Shown one piece after another: positions 13,436 through 25,513 of a stretch of DNA of 64,000 nt. The stretch's first letter is position 1. Each line of letters starts with the position of its first letter. Origin of the DNA: Alitta virens (Eukaryota > Annelida > Polychaeta > Phyllodocida > Nereididae); contig OW028575.1 in NCBI GenBank assembly GCA_932294295.1, positions 43,806,753 through 43,870,752 of the forward strand, read 5' to 3'. A model generated the notes under the pieces. That model was not told where the DNA came from. It did no database searches and saw only the letters and a list, made by a program, of their open reading frames with translations. The position numbers were made by a program, and so were the translations under genes.

Positions 13436-13520
13436 CTTATGTATGGTATTTACAGAGTGATTAAACTTTATAATCAATCAAATGCAGACGGAAACATCAT
13501 ATACCAAAAATGATTGCAAT
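13436..13520. repeat. Interspersed repeat fragment, related copy near 30,355
   Basis: TATGTATGGTATTTA followed by an AAACTTTATAA-type block and CCAATCAAA-like words recurs at about 30,355-30,445 in the same orientation, with moderate divergence. Family unknown. Confidence 0.4.
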
Positions 13521-13639
13521 AAATTAAATATACATGCCGGGATTTTGAAGGAAAATATTGGGCACGGGACACTGTCCCCTTGCTACTGAAAACTAATGTG
13601 ACATTGGTGATACTAATGGGACACACTTTTATTGTTATA

Positions 13640-14925
13640 TATTAATTATCATCGGTTCAATGAAAGAAAATGTAATAAACTACTGTCCCTTGATTCTGAT
13701 TTAAAAAAACATAATCTGCGGTTATTGATATTTACAAGTATACTAGTATGGGCTTAACATCTGGATTGAATTTGCACTCCTAATGCATACCTCTCAAAAT
13801 CTAAACCAATGATAAACCTGGAATATTTCATCTAAAATTTGAAATAGGCCTTGTGAGTGACTAGTCATGCCCCACTCTTCCCTACTGCTTTTTATATGAT
13901 CCAAAGATTTATCTTCTTTTGGGAAGATTTGATTGAATTCAGCTATCAGTGGTTTAATGTCAATAGCTACAACCATGTAGTTCAGCATCTTTTGAGTTGG
14001 CTCACATTCACAACTAGACATTGGACATGGCAACACACTGCTGCAACAGAACTTCCAACATAGACAAGGTATATCATCCCATTTTCAGAGATTTTCACCA
14101 TCATTTTTTGTATGCAATTCTAGCATCGTGGAAGGCTTGGCCGCAGTGGTACCACTGAACATGGGTAACAGAAACAGCACCTTTCCCATACAATACATAC
14201 TTTTTTAGTGACTTAACTGACTTAAACCACCTGCAGCAAACCATAACTAATGGGAACTATTTACACCTACAGTGTATATCTAGATGCCAACCACATTCTC
14301 AAGTACAAGACATCTTTGTTTGTCAGCAGTATTGGATTTAATCTATCATTTAATTGACTGAACGTTTTGGTCTAAAAATTGTAAGAACTGAAGACTGTCA
14401 GGACTGTATGTATATGATCAAATATGATGTTTGTACAGTAAATTTCCAGGGGGGGGGGATATTCATATTATCCTCCCCCCCCACTTGCTATGTAGGGGGG
14501 GGGATACATCCCACATCCCCCCCCCCCACCCTCAGGATCTGCGCCCCTGTTGATACTAAAGACCGATCGCCTTAATATCGATCTATCTTAGGATTATTGA
14601 TGATTATTTGATGATTATTTGATAAATTTAATTAAGTTATTAAGTATTTGAAACTAAATATACTTTAATTAACACTGAATTATTATTTATTTTAATTTAA
14701 AAATGATATCATATAGCTGAGGGTCTTTGCTGTTGAAGCTCTTTATGTTTATTTGGTACTGCCAAATGAGCGACACCAGCGGATGTTTTAGGAACTACGG
14801 ATGTGTACTGTGTCGCCATCTAGGTGCCTTAAAAGTGAACTAAAAGAGATTTGTATGTTAATTAAAGTTCAATTAGATATAAAAAAACATATTGCAGTGA
14901 AAGAAAATGTCTTAAAGTCGGGTTT
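13640..14925. other. Stretch without a recognisable gene
   Basis: AT-rich sequence with several poly-C/poly-G runs (14,449-14,530). A tRNA A-box-like TTGGCCGCAGTGG lies near 14,140, but no matching B box was found. Short ORFs have no support. Confidence 0.45.
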
Positions 14926-15977
14926 GGTATGGTTTTCTACGGTGGCTGGGATAGGACTTGCACTTTTTATTTTTTATTTCGTTACCAAGAAATATTATTT
15001 TGTTCCCACGAAATAGTATTTCATGCAGTATTTCGTTATAACGAATTACTAATTCGTTCAAACGAAATACTTATTTTGTTTGGACGAAATATTAGTCCCT
15101 ACAAGATCCTTACAAGATCCAAGAAATGCTGACACTGGTTTTCCAGTGAACCCATCAAAGTTACCTTCTTTTTAAAAGAATAAGACACAAGAAAAATGCA
15201 CACTGTTAATTTAGTAATGGCTTGGAGAAATTAGACCAGGAGAGAACACTGGGGTACAAAGGTAGAATCAGACCCCCCCCCCCCCTCCTCCCAACCCCCG
15301 CCAAACATTTCTGGATCCAACCCCACTCCTGCAGTTTCGTTAATTGCATTTGATTGAAAACCTATTTCTGGTCATGCTCTTCTGTTGGAAGGCAGTGATA
15401 TTGTGATACTGAGGCCTATCTATCTGTCTGTCTATCTATTTATCTGGGTTGTAGATAAATTAGGTTATCCCCTCCCGAAGCGAAGGTGTGTAGATACGTA
15501 AGGGGGGGGGGGGCGATATGGGGTCAGATCTCCCACCCCCACCCCAAGGAAGTTGGAATGAAAAATGTGAGAATATCACCTCTGCAGCGTGTTAAGCCCA
15601 AATTATATACTATTTAATGTTAATATTTACTTAGGGTGAACTTAAATAGTGTTATAAGTTTCTTTTTTCTTTTCAAAATTTTTTAAAGAGCTAAACCTCT
15701 CCAAAAGGTCAGCCCTGGTTGAAACCCTCTCAAGGGAGTTCCACCACTGGTCAAATGACTTTGATTTCATGACTTACATTATGTAGCCCTATAAGCATGC
15801 AGTCCCCTCTTGTCTTATAGCTGCAGCCAATTTTATTTGTTTCGATTTAATAACCTGGTATCCTGTTTGTCATATTTTTCTTCTTCTTGTGGTGTAGGCT
15901 AGCATATTGTTATGAGCTTCTACAAATACAGTGTGATCCAGCTAATGCAGATAAAGATATCATATAGTGTGCTTGAT

Positions 15978-16045
15978 AGGATAGGATAGGATAGAATGGG
16001 ATGGGATGGGATGGGATAGGATAAGATGGGGTGGGATGGGATAGC
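15978..16045. repeat. Pentanucleotide GGATA/GGGAT tandem repeat
   Basis: A run of GATAG, GGATA and GGGAT-type pentamers lies within the interior of foldback element 1. Confidence 0.85.
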
Positions 16046-16223
16046 ATAGGATGCTATTTCCTCCATTCCAGGCAATCTTCATGTGCAACTTCTCAGCTGA
16101 ATGTCATTTGGAGATGTTCCTTTGTACTTGGTGTCTATGCTTAAGCAAATAAAATTCTCCATACATGTGTAACGTAAGTGGGTCCTCTCTTTCAGTTGAT
16201 CAATCAACCCTTGTGAGTGAGAA

Positions 16224-16314
16224 AGAAATTGCATATATATATATATATATATTTTTTTTTATCAATCAATCAATCAATCAATCTACCTGTCTATCTATCT
16301 ATCTATCTATCTGC
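16224..16314. repeat. Compound microsatellite (TA)n, (ATCA)n, (TCTA)n
   Basis: Three adjacent simple repeats separated by a poly-T run. The ORF crossing it is repeat-encoded. Confidence 0.9.
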
Positions 16315-16904
16315 CTTGGCATTAGACTCGGATTTGGGGCAACAATTGACACCATTTGTATCAGCAACAGTTTAATGTATTTATAGCTCATTGTTGGGCG
16401 CTTATCAAGACGAAGAAAACGAGCTGTACCACATAATTGTGTGTTGAGCCGTTCTGGAGTAATGTCAATTTATGTGTATTTCGTTTAAACGAATTAGTAT
16501 TTCGTGAGAACGAATAAGTATTTCGTGAGAACGAATTAGTATTTCGTGAAAACGAATAAAAAGTGCATGTCCTATCCCAGCCACCGTAGAATTGACAAAG
16601 TACATAATAGCATAATATTCCTAAGATGAGTGATATGTATTTCATCGTTGTGCCATAAGGTGTGCCTATGAAGATTTTTTTTTTCTCTGACTTAATAGCT
16701 TATTTGCTTAGGTATCTGTAATGGTCAGATGGCATAATACAGTTTTCAATTGAGAATTTTGTTACAACACTTGGCATTTTTTAACAGAATTAAGAATGCA
16801 ATTTGCTAAATTAGTACATACCCAATGATCCATCAGCTATATGATTAGATGACGTCAAATAAACATCAATAAACTTAAGATAGATCCCTTAACGACATTG
16901 AAAT

Positions 16905-17080
16905 GATTACGCAATGTGAGCGGCCGGTCAAAACACCAACTAATTGAAACAACTGTGTAACTGAATAGCCTGTCAAGTGTAATTGTTTACCAAGCGTCTA
17001 ATAATGCAAACCATGCCTAGACCTATTAAAAACATGTAGATCATGTAGATGATTGACAGCTCAATTTTGTTGGGTTCAAT
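16905..17080 (+). repeat. Interspersed repeat, second copy at 45,700-45,850
   Basis: GTCAAAACACCAACTAATTG, then TAATTGTTTAC, AAGCGTCTAATA and GCCTAGACCTATTA occur in the same order and orientation in both places. About 150 bp is shared, with short indels. There is no coding capacity; it is an unclassified dispersed element. Confidence 0.7.
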
Positions 17081-17499
17081 GAACTTTTGACAGTTGTTGA
17101 TTTGTATTATTTAGTACTTTGGATGCCAATATACAAACCAGCCAACTTACTAAAATTATAATAATAGCCTATTTTCATCACCTAGCCAGTTGGGGTTTGA
17201 TTATATTTGATTCTGTCTAGTTTATGCTGATCCATCATGATCAAGCCCCCATGCCACAGGAAAAAATATATTACAAAACAGTTGACATTTGTTTTGAATC
17301 CTACTATAATGCAAGCAACAACAAAAAAGTCCATCCAAACCTTAAGTTCCTGCATGGCCATTCACATCCTTAGAACCCCAGTGAAATTCCAATGATAAAG
17401 TTATCAAATTATTTAAAAATCAAAATCATAATAATATGCCACTTTTAGAAGTCGCAAATTCATTATATCATTGTTCTAATTGGCCTATTCCTTCTACAG

Positions 17500-17722
17500 T
17501 AGTCTGTCAGTTCAGCAAAGTCAGTCAGTTCAGCCAAATCAGTCAGTACAGCCAAGTCAGGTTCAGTCAAGTTAATTCAGTCTTATATTTAGTCAGTTCA
17601 GTCAGTTAAATCAGTCAGTTGAACTCAGTCAATTATGTCTGTCTGTCAGTTCAGTCAAGTCAGTCAGTTCAGTCAAGTCAGTCAGTTCAGTCAAGTCAGT
17701 CAGTTCAGTCAAGTCAGTCAGC
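17500..17722. repeat. TCAGTCAGTTCAGTCAAG minisatellite
   Basis: Variable at first (17,500-17,640), then four nearly exact 18-bp copies (17,650-17,720). Confidence 0.85.
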
Positions 17723-17724
17723 AC

Positions 17725-20700
17725 AACAGAACATGCCAGCTGACAACTATTCAGTCATTTAGGCAGCCAGACAGTGGTTTTATTATTGTACCTTAAATAT
17801 CACTTACAAATTGTAGATTTAGTGACATCGTAAACCTCAGGGTTGTCATCAGTATTTCTTTCTCAATAAATTAGGTATTAGTGTATTTTTTTCATTGTGT
17901 TGCTTTAAAGGGATATAGATGATAAGATAGTTACAAATGAACTATTAAGAAAAAAAACCGCATTGTTCTATCATGTATAGAAGCCAAGTAATTGCAAGTT
18001 GAAGTTTTGCACTCCTCCAACATCTTCAGGTGAGTTAAAGATGAATGTCTTTAGTTAAAGAAAGTCAGGTGAGAAGGCCAAGGCAAAAAAGAGCAGTTTC
18101 TGAATATAGGCCAAGGCCAAAGATCTAGGCCAAGACAAAAAGTGTTTCTCACTGAAGTGCAAACTAAATGTCATGTTATTAGCTAAACAGTAAAATAATG
18201 AAAAAATGAATTCCAGTTGTCTAGAAGACATTAAATTATTGTTAAATAGAGTTAATTATAAAAATACAGCATATTCCTGAGCACCTTCTTCATGTATTTG
18301 TTTTATATTCATAATTTCCCTATCTTTAACTGTCATTGTGGTCTGATGAACATGAATAGCCTTTATACTGTGAATGAATATTTATGGCATATACACTGCC
18401 AAAATATTTATTTACAGTATTAAAAAAAAAAAACTATTAACACCTCACTATTAGTATGTCTATTCTTACCAAGGTCTTAATTGTGAGGTTTGCATTTCTT
18501 ATGTATTCACCAGGAAAATAGTCTAATTGAAATCCAGTATATTTATAAATAATTTCCGCTTATCCTTTGAAATGTTTCCTGCATAACTATTCTAATCTTT
18601 CCACTGAACCCTGAAGTTTACTCAGCCTATATGACCATCTGCCAAAGGCAGGCATAATGATGAAATGATATGGCTTGGATTCCCAAACATTTAGCAGATT
18701 TTTGATGTCAAGTATATTAAGCTGAGTGCGAATAATATTTTAAAACATGAAATGATTTTGTGTCTGACACTCTCTGACTATTGAGGGCCATGCAGCAGTT
18801 TTCATATTTTTTCGTGGGATTACCTTCCTACCTAAATATATATATATATGACGCACAAATAATGTATGTGTGCACACTTTTGCTAACCTTGACATGCTGC
18901 TATTCGTCCAAAATCATAATTTATAAAAAATTTAATGTTATTACTGAATGACTTGGTCATCGCTAATAAAAACCTAATTACTCATTTTCAATGAAATGGT
19001 GAACCTGGCTGGTAGCCACGCCCCCACCTGTCAATCAAATTTGATCATTTCCTGCAATAGTCTTTCTATGCACTCAGCTGGCTGTAGTGACAAGGGCACA
19101 GCTCAAATGCCCCCCCCCCCCCCAAAAAAAAAAATTACTTTCACAATGCAGACAATAAAGTGCATGCCAAATGTTGGTAACATACATCATGTCATTCATA
19201 AGCATGAAAATATTTTGATATTAATTATAATCAGGAGTCTATGTAAACCATCTGAAAACAGTGAAAAATAAGCATTTAACTTCCAAACACCCTTAACATA
19301 AGTGTATAGTACTTAGCTGAAAGACACATTGCTGCCCCCCCCCCCCCCCCACTGTAGTTATTGTTTAGGTATATTGCACTGCACATAATATATAGGTCAC
19401 TCTCTTTTTCTTTTTTTTTCTGATCATAGGCCTAATATATTATAATATCAAAACATGTATATTTTGTAGGTAATTATCATCCATGCTGTTTTGGTATAAC
19501 GTTTTTTGTGGTTGCTATCATTTCTAAATGAAATTCTGCTAGATATTTTCCACTATATGACTGAATTTAATAATTTTAATAAAATTTAATTAATTCAATT
19601 CATTATATGACTGAACTGATATCCTTCCGTAAATGTGTGATTATTATTAATAAATATGAGAATGGCATGTGATCTTGAAAGTCAAATGCAAACGCCTGCA
19701 AATATTTCTAGGCATTGTTTATGTCCAGGCCATAATTTCTTTGCTACTTTGTGCAGTAACAATCAATTTTTGTTACTATGTAGATTCAGTAAAATAAAAA
19801 TAGTGTTACAAAACCTGTCAATCACGAACATAATATGCCTATTAACCAATCAAATTAAAAGAGAGAATTGGTAATGCCCTGCCCACTCAACACATTAACC
19901 AATGAAGTGTATAATCGGCTCAACAATTTTTTTTTACCGGTAAAACTAAGTGTGGTCTTTAAGCTAGAGATCCAACTGTATTATTACGCTGGCACAATGC
20001 CAAAACTTAAGAGTGAAGGCATATGCAAACATTTTGCGGCAATATAATAATACTAATATCTTTTATTGTTTATGTAAAAAAAAATTGTATTTCAGGTAAA
20101 ACACTGATTATTATTATTAATCATAAGAAATCCAGCAATTACAGTTAGTAAGTAAGTAAGTTAGTAGGTTAGTATGTTAGTTAGTAAGTTAGTAAGTTAG
20201 AAAGTAAAGAAAGATGTTAAAGAAGTGGTAAACAAAGTAAGTAAAGTAAGTAAACAAAGTATAAGCATAATTTATTATCCCCTTAAGCACTCATCTGCAA
20301 CGTTGCAAAATCGGCGGGAAAAATCGCGTAGTGTGAGAGGTCACGCGCGACTGTGCGAGATCGGTGCAAAGATCGCCAGCCCCCTGTCGGCCGACAAAAT
20401 CGCATAACTACAGATCAAAGAGTCGAATAAAAGTTAGCATAAATAATGAGAAAATAGACTTTAAAAGCATTACACAAAACATAATTTCAATAGTTAGCAG
20501 AAAACTGCATACTATTGTCTCTATCATTGCTTGAAATGGAGATCTGCTATTTCTCACTTTTTGACTGACTTATTATGAATTTAAATAGATCAAGTCAAGT
20601 GCAAACATCTGCTTTCAGACAATGTGTGTTGTTACTAATTATCGGTAACATTGTAACAAATTAATTATTTTATTTAACCGTACTGTACATTTTCTATTAA

Positions 20701-22430
20701 AATTAATGATTTTACTATTTAACTGTACTGTGGGTATTTGTTTTCTCAGTGTATGATATTTAATTTGTGTATCTTACCATTCTTGGTCCTGTACGTGTCA
20801 ATAATGTCAAACGACAAGATAAATCAATTGCAAGTTCTACTATTTATTAAAATGTCAATTCAAAAGTTTCAAAATCAATTTATAAATTAGATTATAATTT
20901 TCTTCTTAATTGTCAATGTGGGCGGACATAATAAGCCTATAGGCCTATATCTATGTCCCCGAATTTACCGTTCGCCGAATTCACTGTTTTTCGCATTTGC
21001 GCCGAATTCATCAATCTGCTAAAAACATGCCCATTGCTATGAACATACGTCACCACTTTAAGTTAAACAGTGTCGATATTTTTTATTCCAAGAAAAAACA
21101 AAGTTTAGAGGGTGTCCCCCCCCCCCCCAAAAAAAAAAACAAAAAAAAAAAACATTGTTTTATATGTGCCCCCCACTCCGCTAACCCTAGCTACGCCACT
21201 GCTAGTATCATAGCTTTCATACCACTCGGCGACCTCCGGCGGTACATCTATTTTTAGACGAGGGAATCCCGGGATTCCCCTTCAATGGGAGGGGGGAAGA
21301 ATTTTTTTAACAACTAGAATTGTCCTGTTACAGAAATAAAATAGAATAACATTTTTTTACATAAATTCTATGACACGTCTGGTTAATACATAATTACATA
21401 TAGATAGATTATGACATTCCTTGCGGTTATTGGTTAAAATTCAAAATGAGAGGGAAATTGTTATATTTCAAAAACATGCCAGTAAACTGCACGATTCCAT
21501 AACATACGTTAACCCGTCTTCATAGAAAACTGACCACAATTTCTTATTTTGACACATGTATGTCTTGGAAAAGCACAAAATAGATATAAATGTTACAAAA
21601 AGTCAAAGCCCAACTTTCTAACTCGTGAAAACCCCCTTTCTGCACAAATTAGCTTCAAATAATTCCCATACTTATACAATAATGCAGCAGAAATTATTTC
21701 GGAGATAGATATTGAAGATAGATATCTTAGAATATTGGAGATAGATATCAAGCTTAGAATTATTTTGGAGATATGTTGCTCACAGCTGCAGGGCGGGAAA
21801 TAGTCAATTGAAACAAACTGTTATAAACAACGGGTGAAAAAGCTGTAGATATATCTATAGAACTTTGTAGGCTTAATTCACACCTGTACCGGTTCCCCCG
21901 GCTTAATTAAACAAACTGTTACAAACAATGGGATATACCGCTGTTTCGCAACAATAGTTTAATAGGCCTAAATGCAATCCTATGTCCACGAATTATAATT
22001 AAAAACACTAAACACTTAATCCAGATTTAAGCATTCCCTGTGTCCTAGCTATAATGCGTACCAACTAATTAAATTGCCAGTCAAAACAAAAATTAAAATT
22101 ATCTATTTAAAGCTTGGTTCTGGACTGGGCCATGATCATTGCAATGTGTTATAATTTAATTATGTTATGAATTCCATATAATTATTGAAATTTTTTTTTG
22201 TCAAAACCAACATCCCGCGACCCAGGGGGGGGGGGGGGGCATAAATTAACATATGTCACGTGACCTGATACTTTAATTGCAATGCGTTATAATAATTCCT
22301 AATTATATGTATTAAGAAAAGAATGTCTTTCTTTGATATATATATGCAATTGAAATGAATTTAAAATTAAAGATAATTAACTTAAGTCCTGCAAATTGGC
22401 TCGGGTAAATTTCCGGGCAACTTCGGCCTT
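17725..22430. other. Long gene-poor stretch
   Basis: No supportable exon. It contains an AAGGCCAAG-type short repeat (18,070-18,140), poly-C/A junctions (19,107, 19,335, 21,116, 22,226), a GTAA/GTTA tetramer tract (20,147-20,200), and a GC-richer island around 20,300-20,400 with repeated ATCG words (AAAATCGCG, GAGATCGG, AAGATCGCC, AAAATCGC). A short segment near 18,650-18,690 resembles the body of the SINE at 54,830-55,085. Nothing indicates a gene. Confidence 0.45.
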
Positions 22431-22595
22431 CATAATCCAATTTCCGAAACGAACATTTTTAGTCGTGGGTGGGCCTTGGCAGATTTGGATGAATCTGATT
22501 GGTCAATGCCGCCAACAGGTCATTTGCATGTTGACGCCCCCAGCCACGTGCTTATCGCCGCCTATATAAGCGTGTTACCGCCACATATTCGTTGG
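22430..22595 (+). promoter_or_regulatory. Compact RNA polymerase II promoter: CCAAT boxes, octamer, E-box, TATA
   Basis: In order: CCAAT at about 22,437, inverted CCAAT (GATTGG) at about 22,497, octamer ATTTGCAT at about 22,521, E-box CACGTG at about 22,545, and TATA box CTATATAAGC at about 22,562. The spacing predicts initiation near 22,590. Known: octamer plus TATA is common in histone and snRNA-type promoters and binds POU factors. The block is more GC-rich than its surroundings and directly precedes an ATG with an in-phase splice donor. Confidence 0.6.
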
Positions 22596-22613
22596 ATATA
22601 CACCCGGGTGATT

Positions 22614-25513
22614 ATGGTGCCCCTGCCGGGCACCGCAGGATACCCCCGGGCGCTATATTCCCCCCGGGTTCGCTGGATCCACCCGGGTTACGCATCACAC
22701 CACAAAGGTACCGTAATTTTTGTTGTTGTTAGGATATTCAAGAACCTATCATGTCGACTGATTGTACATGTAGTTCTTCGGATATAATCGCAAATACACA
22801 TTTATCTATTATAGCATGCATACGATACACAATAACCGTCCGTTTCGTACATATTAGGCTAATGGGTCAGCTTATTATATCACAGATTTTCGGTACCGGT
22901 CTGTGTGTTATCTTACTAAGACTTTGGCATCCTCGGCCCCAGACTTGGTGTTGGATGGAGACAAGTCCTTGTCTCCATGGTGTGGTGGGCATGGACGTAG
23001 CCCGGTGTGCGAAAACCAAGTGCGAGGGTGTGCTTAGGGGAGTAGTTCGTTGATAGTGGGTACGATTCTTAACACGAATTTAAAGCTGCAGCGGATCGTG
23101 GGCTTTTACGTCCATGAGCGGGCAGGGTCAGAACTTCAACAGATGGCGTTCTGAGTCTGTGAATCTGCTGCGGTGACCAGTGGGGATTATTCTGGGTAAT
23201 TTTCTTGGGTTATGGTTTAAATTAGGTTCCCCTCATCATGGTAGTGGGATTGAGTTGCTAACCATTTTTGCTTACTGAGGTAGTGGGATTGAGTTACTAA
23301 CCATTTTTGCTTACTGACCACCTATATTAAAGTAGTAGGGGCCGTTATAAGTGGATGATAGGCCTATGCCTATAGTGGGTTGAGTTACTAACCATTTTTG
23401 CTTCCTGACCACCTATATTGCTTCCTGACCACCTATATTAAAGTAGTAGGGGCCGTTATAAGTGGATGATAGGCCTATGCCTATAGTGGGTTGAGTTACT
23501 AACCATTTTTGCTTCCTGACCACCTATATTGCTTCCTGACCACCTATATTAAAGTAGTAGGGGCCGTTATAAGTGGATGATAGGCCTATGCCTATAGTGG
23601 GTTTGAGTTATTAACCATTTTTGCTTACTGACCCCTATATTCTGCTAGGTACAAGTGAGAATTTCTTCCAAGTTAGCGCTTGTACGGGTAATTTAAGTAT
23701 GAGCGGCGTGTCTTATATATGTTTGCTTATACGGGGGTAGGTATTGCGGACAATATCATATTTATATGATAATAGAAGTGGACGCAGTACGGGGAATTAG
23801 TCCATAAAGTCGATAATTGGCCTATGCCAATATACGCATGAGCGGACAACTTATTTGGATGCGATTGCAAGGTGTGTAGTGGCGACTGTCACTGTTAGGG
23901 GCCCCAAAAGTGGGTCCACAGGTTAGTCCAATAGAAGCGAAAGGTCCCTCGTGAGGGCCCTCATGAGGGGGTGGCAACTGTCACCGGTGTGTGTGTGTGT
24001 AGTAAAAAAAAATGTCTCAGGTGTTTAGTGGCGACTGTCACTTGTGTGTAGTGGCGACTGTCACTGTTGTGTGTAGTGGCGACTGTCACTGTTGTGTGTA
24101 GTGGCGACTGTCACTGTTGTGTGTAGTGGCGACTGTCACTAAAAATTATTTTAGGTCTAAATTAGCAATGACCATGATTTAACAATTAAAATAAACCGTT
24201 TAGCTCAGTTAGGTCCTAGGTCAAACTGCAAGCCGTGACGTGGCGACCTAGCTTATGTTTAGCTTTGGCATGCATGATTGAGTGGCATGCAACTTGATCA
24301 TGCCTGCCACTGATGGATGACAAATTGCAGTCATATTTTGCAGTTAATTTAGTATCAGACCTACTCATTTTTGGTATATGCAAAATATGGAAGAGTTCTT
24401 ATTGTAAGTATAAATTAGCTACCAATGATGTGATGCTGAAATATCATTAATGATGTTAACTAATACTGAACATTTTCCCATTTCAGAGAGACATATTTTA
24501 GACGTTAATCCTGGGCCAATGATGTTCAACAAGTTTTTATTTGGTGGTGGACTTTTTTCTATTTGTGGTGTTGGCCTAACATTAATTTTAATAAGGGTGC
24601 TGTTATTTAGGATAGCGACATGCAGTATGATTGTGTTTTGCCACATGCAGTATTATTGTGTTTAGTGACCGCAGTATGAATGTGTTTAGCAATGAGGTTT
24701 AGGCACACCTCAATTAAGAACAATTGTATATATGTACATAATTGATACTTTCCCCTATTATCACTTACAGGCCAGAACTGCTGTGCATACACAACCTGAA
24801 AGCTTACAGCTGATGGCACTTCCCTTGGCTGCAGCGGACATGTCACCGGAATGGCTCCATGAATTTTGCTGCATTTTACATTAGTGTAAGTATAAATTTA
24901 CAGCATATACATAGAATAGATTAGTCACACTTAATATGTACTTGTAACTTTACTACAGCTGATGGCACTTCCCTTGGCTGCAGCGGACATGACATCAGCA
25001 AAAAATGGCTCCATGAATTTTGCTGCAATCCGGGTGTCACATTAATATAAGTGTAAATTTACAGCATAGACATAGTAAAGATTATTCAATACTAATTGTA
25101 ATGTGAATGTATTCAATGAATTGAAGCAGTGGTACTGTGGAAATTAGCTACCAATGATGCTGAAATATCATTAATGATAACTAATACTGAACTTTTTCCC
25201 ATTTCAGAGAGACATATTCTAGACGTAAATCCTGGGCCAATGTTGTTCAACAAGTTTTCATTTGGTGGTGGACTTTTTGCTGTTTGTGGTGGTGGCCTAA
25301 CATTACTCTTAATAAGGGTGCTGTTATTTAGGATAGTAATTGTGCGGAACAATTGTATATATGTACATAATTGATACTTTCCCCTATTATCACTTGCAGG
25401 CCAGAACTGCTGTGCATACACAACCTGAAAGCTTACAGCTGATGGCACTTCCCTTGGCTGCAGCGGACATGTCACCGGAATGGCTCCATGAAATTTGCTG
25501 CATTTTACATTAG
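22614..25513 (+). CDS. Predicted small single-span membrane protein, three exons within a duplicated locus
   Basis: Exon 1, 22,614-22,707: starts MVPLPGTAGYPRALYSPR, Arg-containing and with no acidic residue, ending AAAG/GTACCG (phase 1). Exon 2, 25,208-25,335: after TTTCAG, E-RHILDVNPGPMLFN, then a Gly-rich hydrophobic segment (LFAVCGGGLTLLLIRVLL), ending ATA/GTAATT. Exon 3, 25,400-25,513: after TTGCAG, ARTAVHTQPESLQL...SPEWLHE...ILH, stop TAG. All junctions agree in phase, giving about 111 residues with one likely transmembrane helix. A basic leader plus one short helix is compatible with a small mitochondrial inner-membrane protein, but I recognise no family. Exons 2 and 3 exist in four copies, so which are used is unknown. 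A GTAAGT follows just past the stop, so the last exon may be spliced in its 3' UTR. Confidence 0.4.
23222..23630 (+). repeat. Tandem duplication, about 120-bp units
   Basis: Blocks containing GAGTTACTAACCATTTTTGC, CTGACCACCTATATT, AAAGTAGTAGGGGCC and TAAGTGGATGATAGGCC recur three to four times with small internal duplications of the CTGACCACCTATATTG piece. Each unit has a GATGATAG word followed by CTGACC, loosely snoRNA C/D-like, but the C box is imperfect. Confidence 0.8.
23872..24142. repeat. 25-bp minisatellite with hairpin core AGTGGCGACTGTCACT
   Basis: Units of GTGTGTAGTGGCGACTGTCA plus CTGTT. One isolated copy lies at 23,875, another near 23,970, then five consecutive copies lie at 24,020-24,140. 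Each copy can pair AGTG with CACT. Confidence 0.85.
24165..24410 (+). repeat. Duplicated flank segment, paralogous to 28,028-28,300
   Basis: Shares AAATAAACCG, GTCAAACTGCAAGCC, TGACGTGGCGA, CATGCATGATTGAGTG and AATTGCAGTCATATTTTGCA with 28,028-28,300, same orientation. The two copies bracket the 1,350-bp tandem array; the downstream copy carries an extra roughly 40 bp. Confidence 0.8.

Larger units (their letters stand above)
14935..16592. mobile_element. Foldback-type element 1, arms built of about 20-bp palindromic repeats
   Basis: The left arm starts TTCTACGGTGGCTGGGATAG and the right arm ends with its exact reverse complement. Inside each arm are repeated palindromic words of the form TTCGTNNNNACGAA spaced about 20 bases (about 14,985-15,090 and 16,478-16,560). 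The 1.4-kb interior has no transposase; it contains poly-C/G runs, a GGGAT/GGATA satellite (about 15,978-16,045) and TA, ATCA and TCTA microsatellites (about 16,224-16,314). The architecture matches foldback elements such as Drosophila FB or sea-urchin TU elements. Confidence 0.65.

Noticed and set aside
23222..23630. Tandem C/D-box snoRNA cluster
   Set aside because: The CTGA-like D box is present, but the C box (GGATGATAG) deviates and no terminal stem is evident.
24500..24530. NPGP motif as a 2A ribosome-skipping peptide
   Set aside because: The sequence is LDVNPGP; the 2A consensus needs D-x-E-x-N-P-G-P, and the Glu and spacing are missing.
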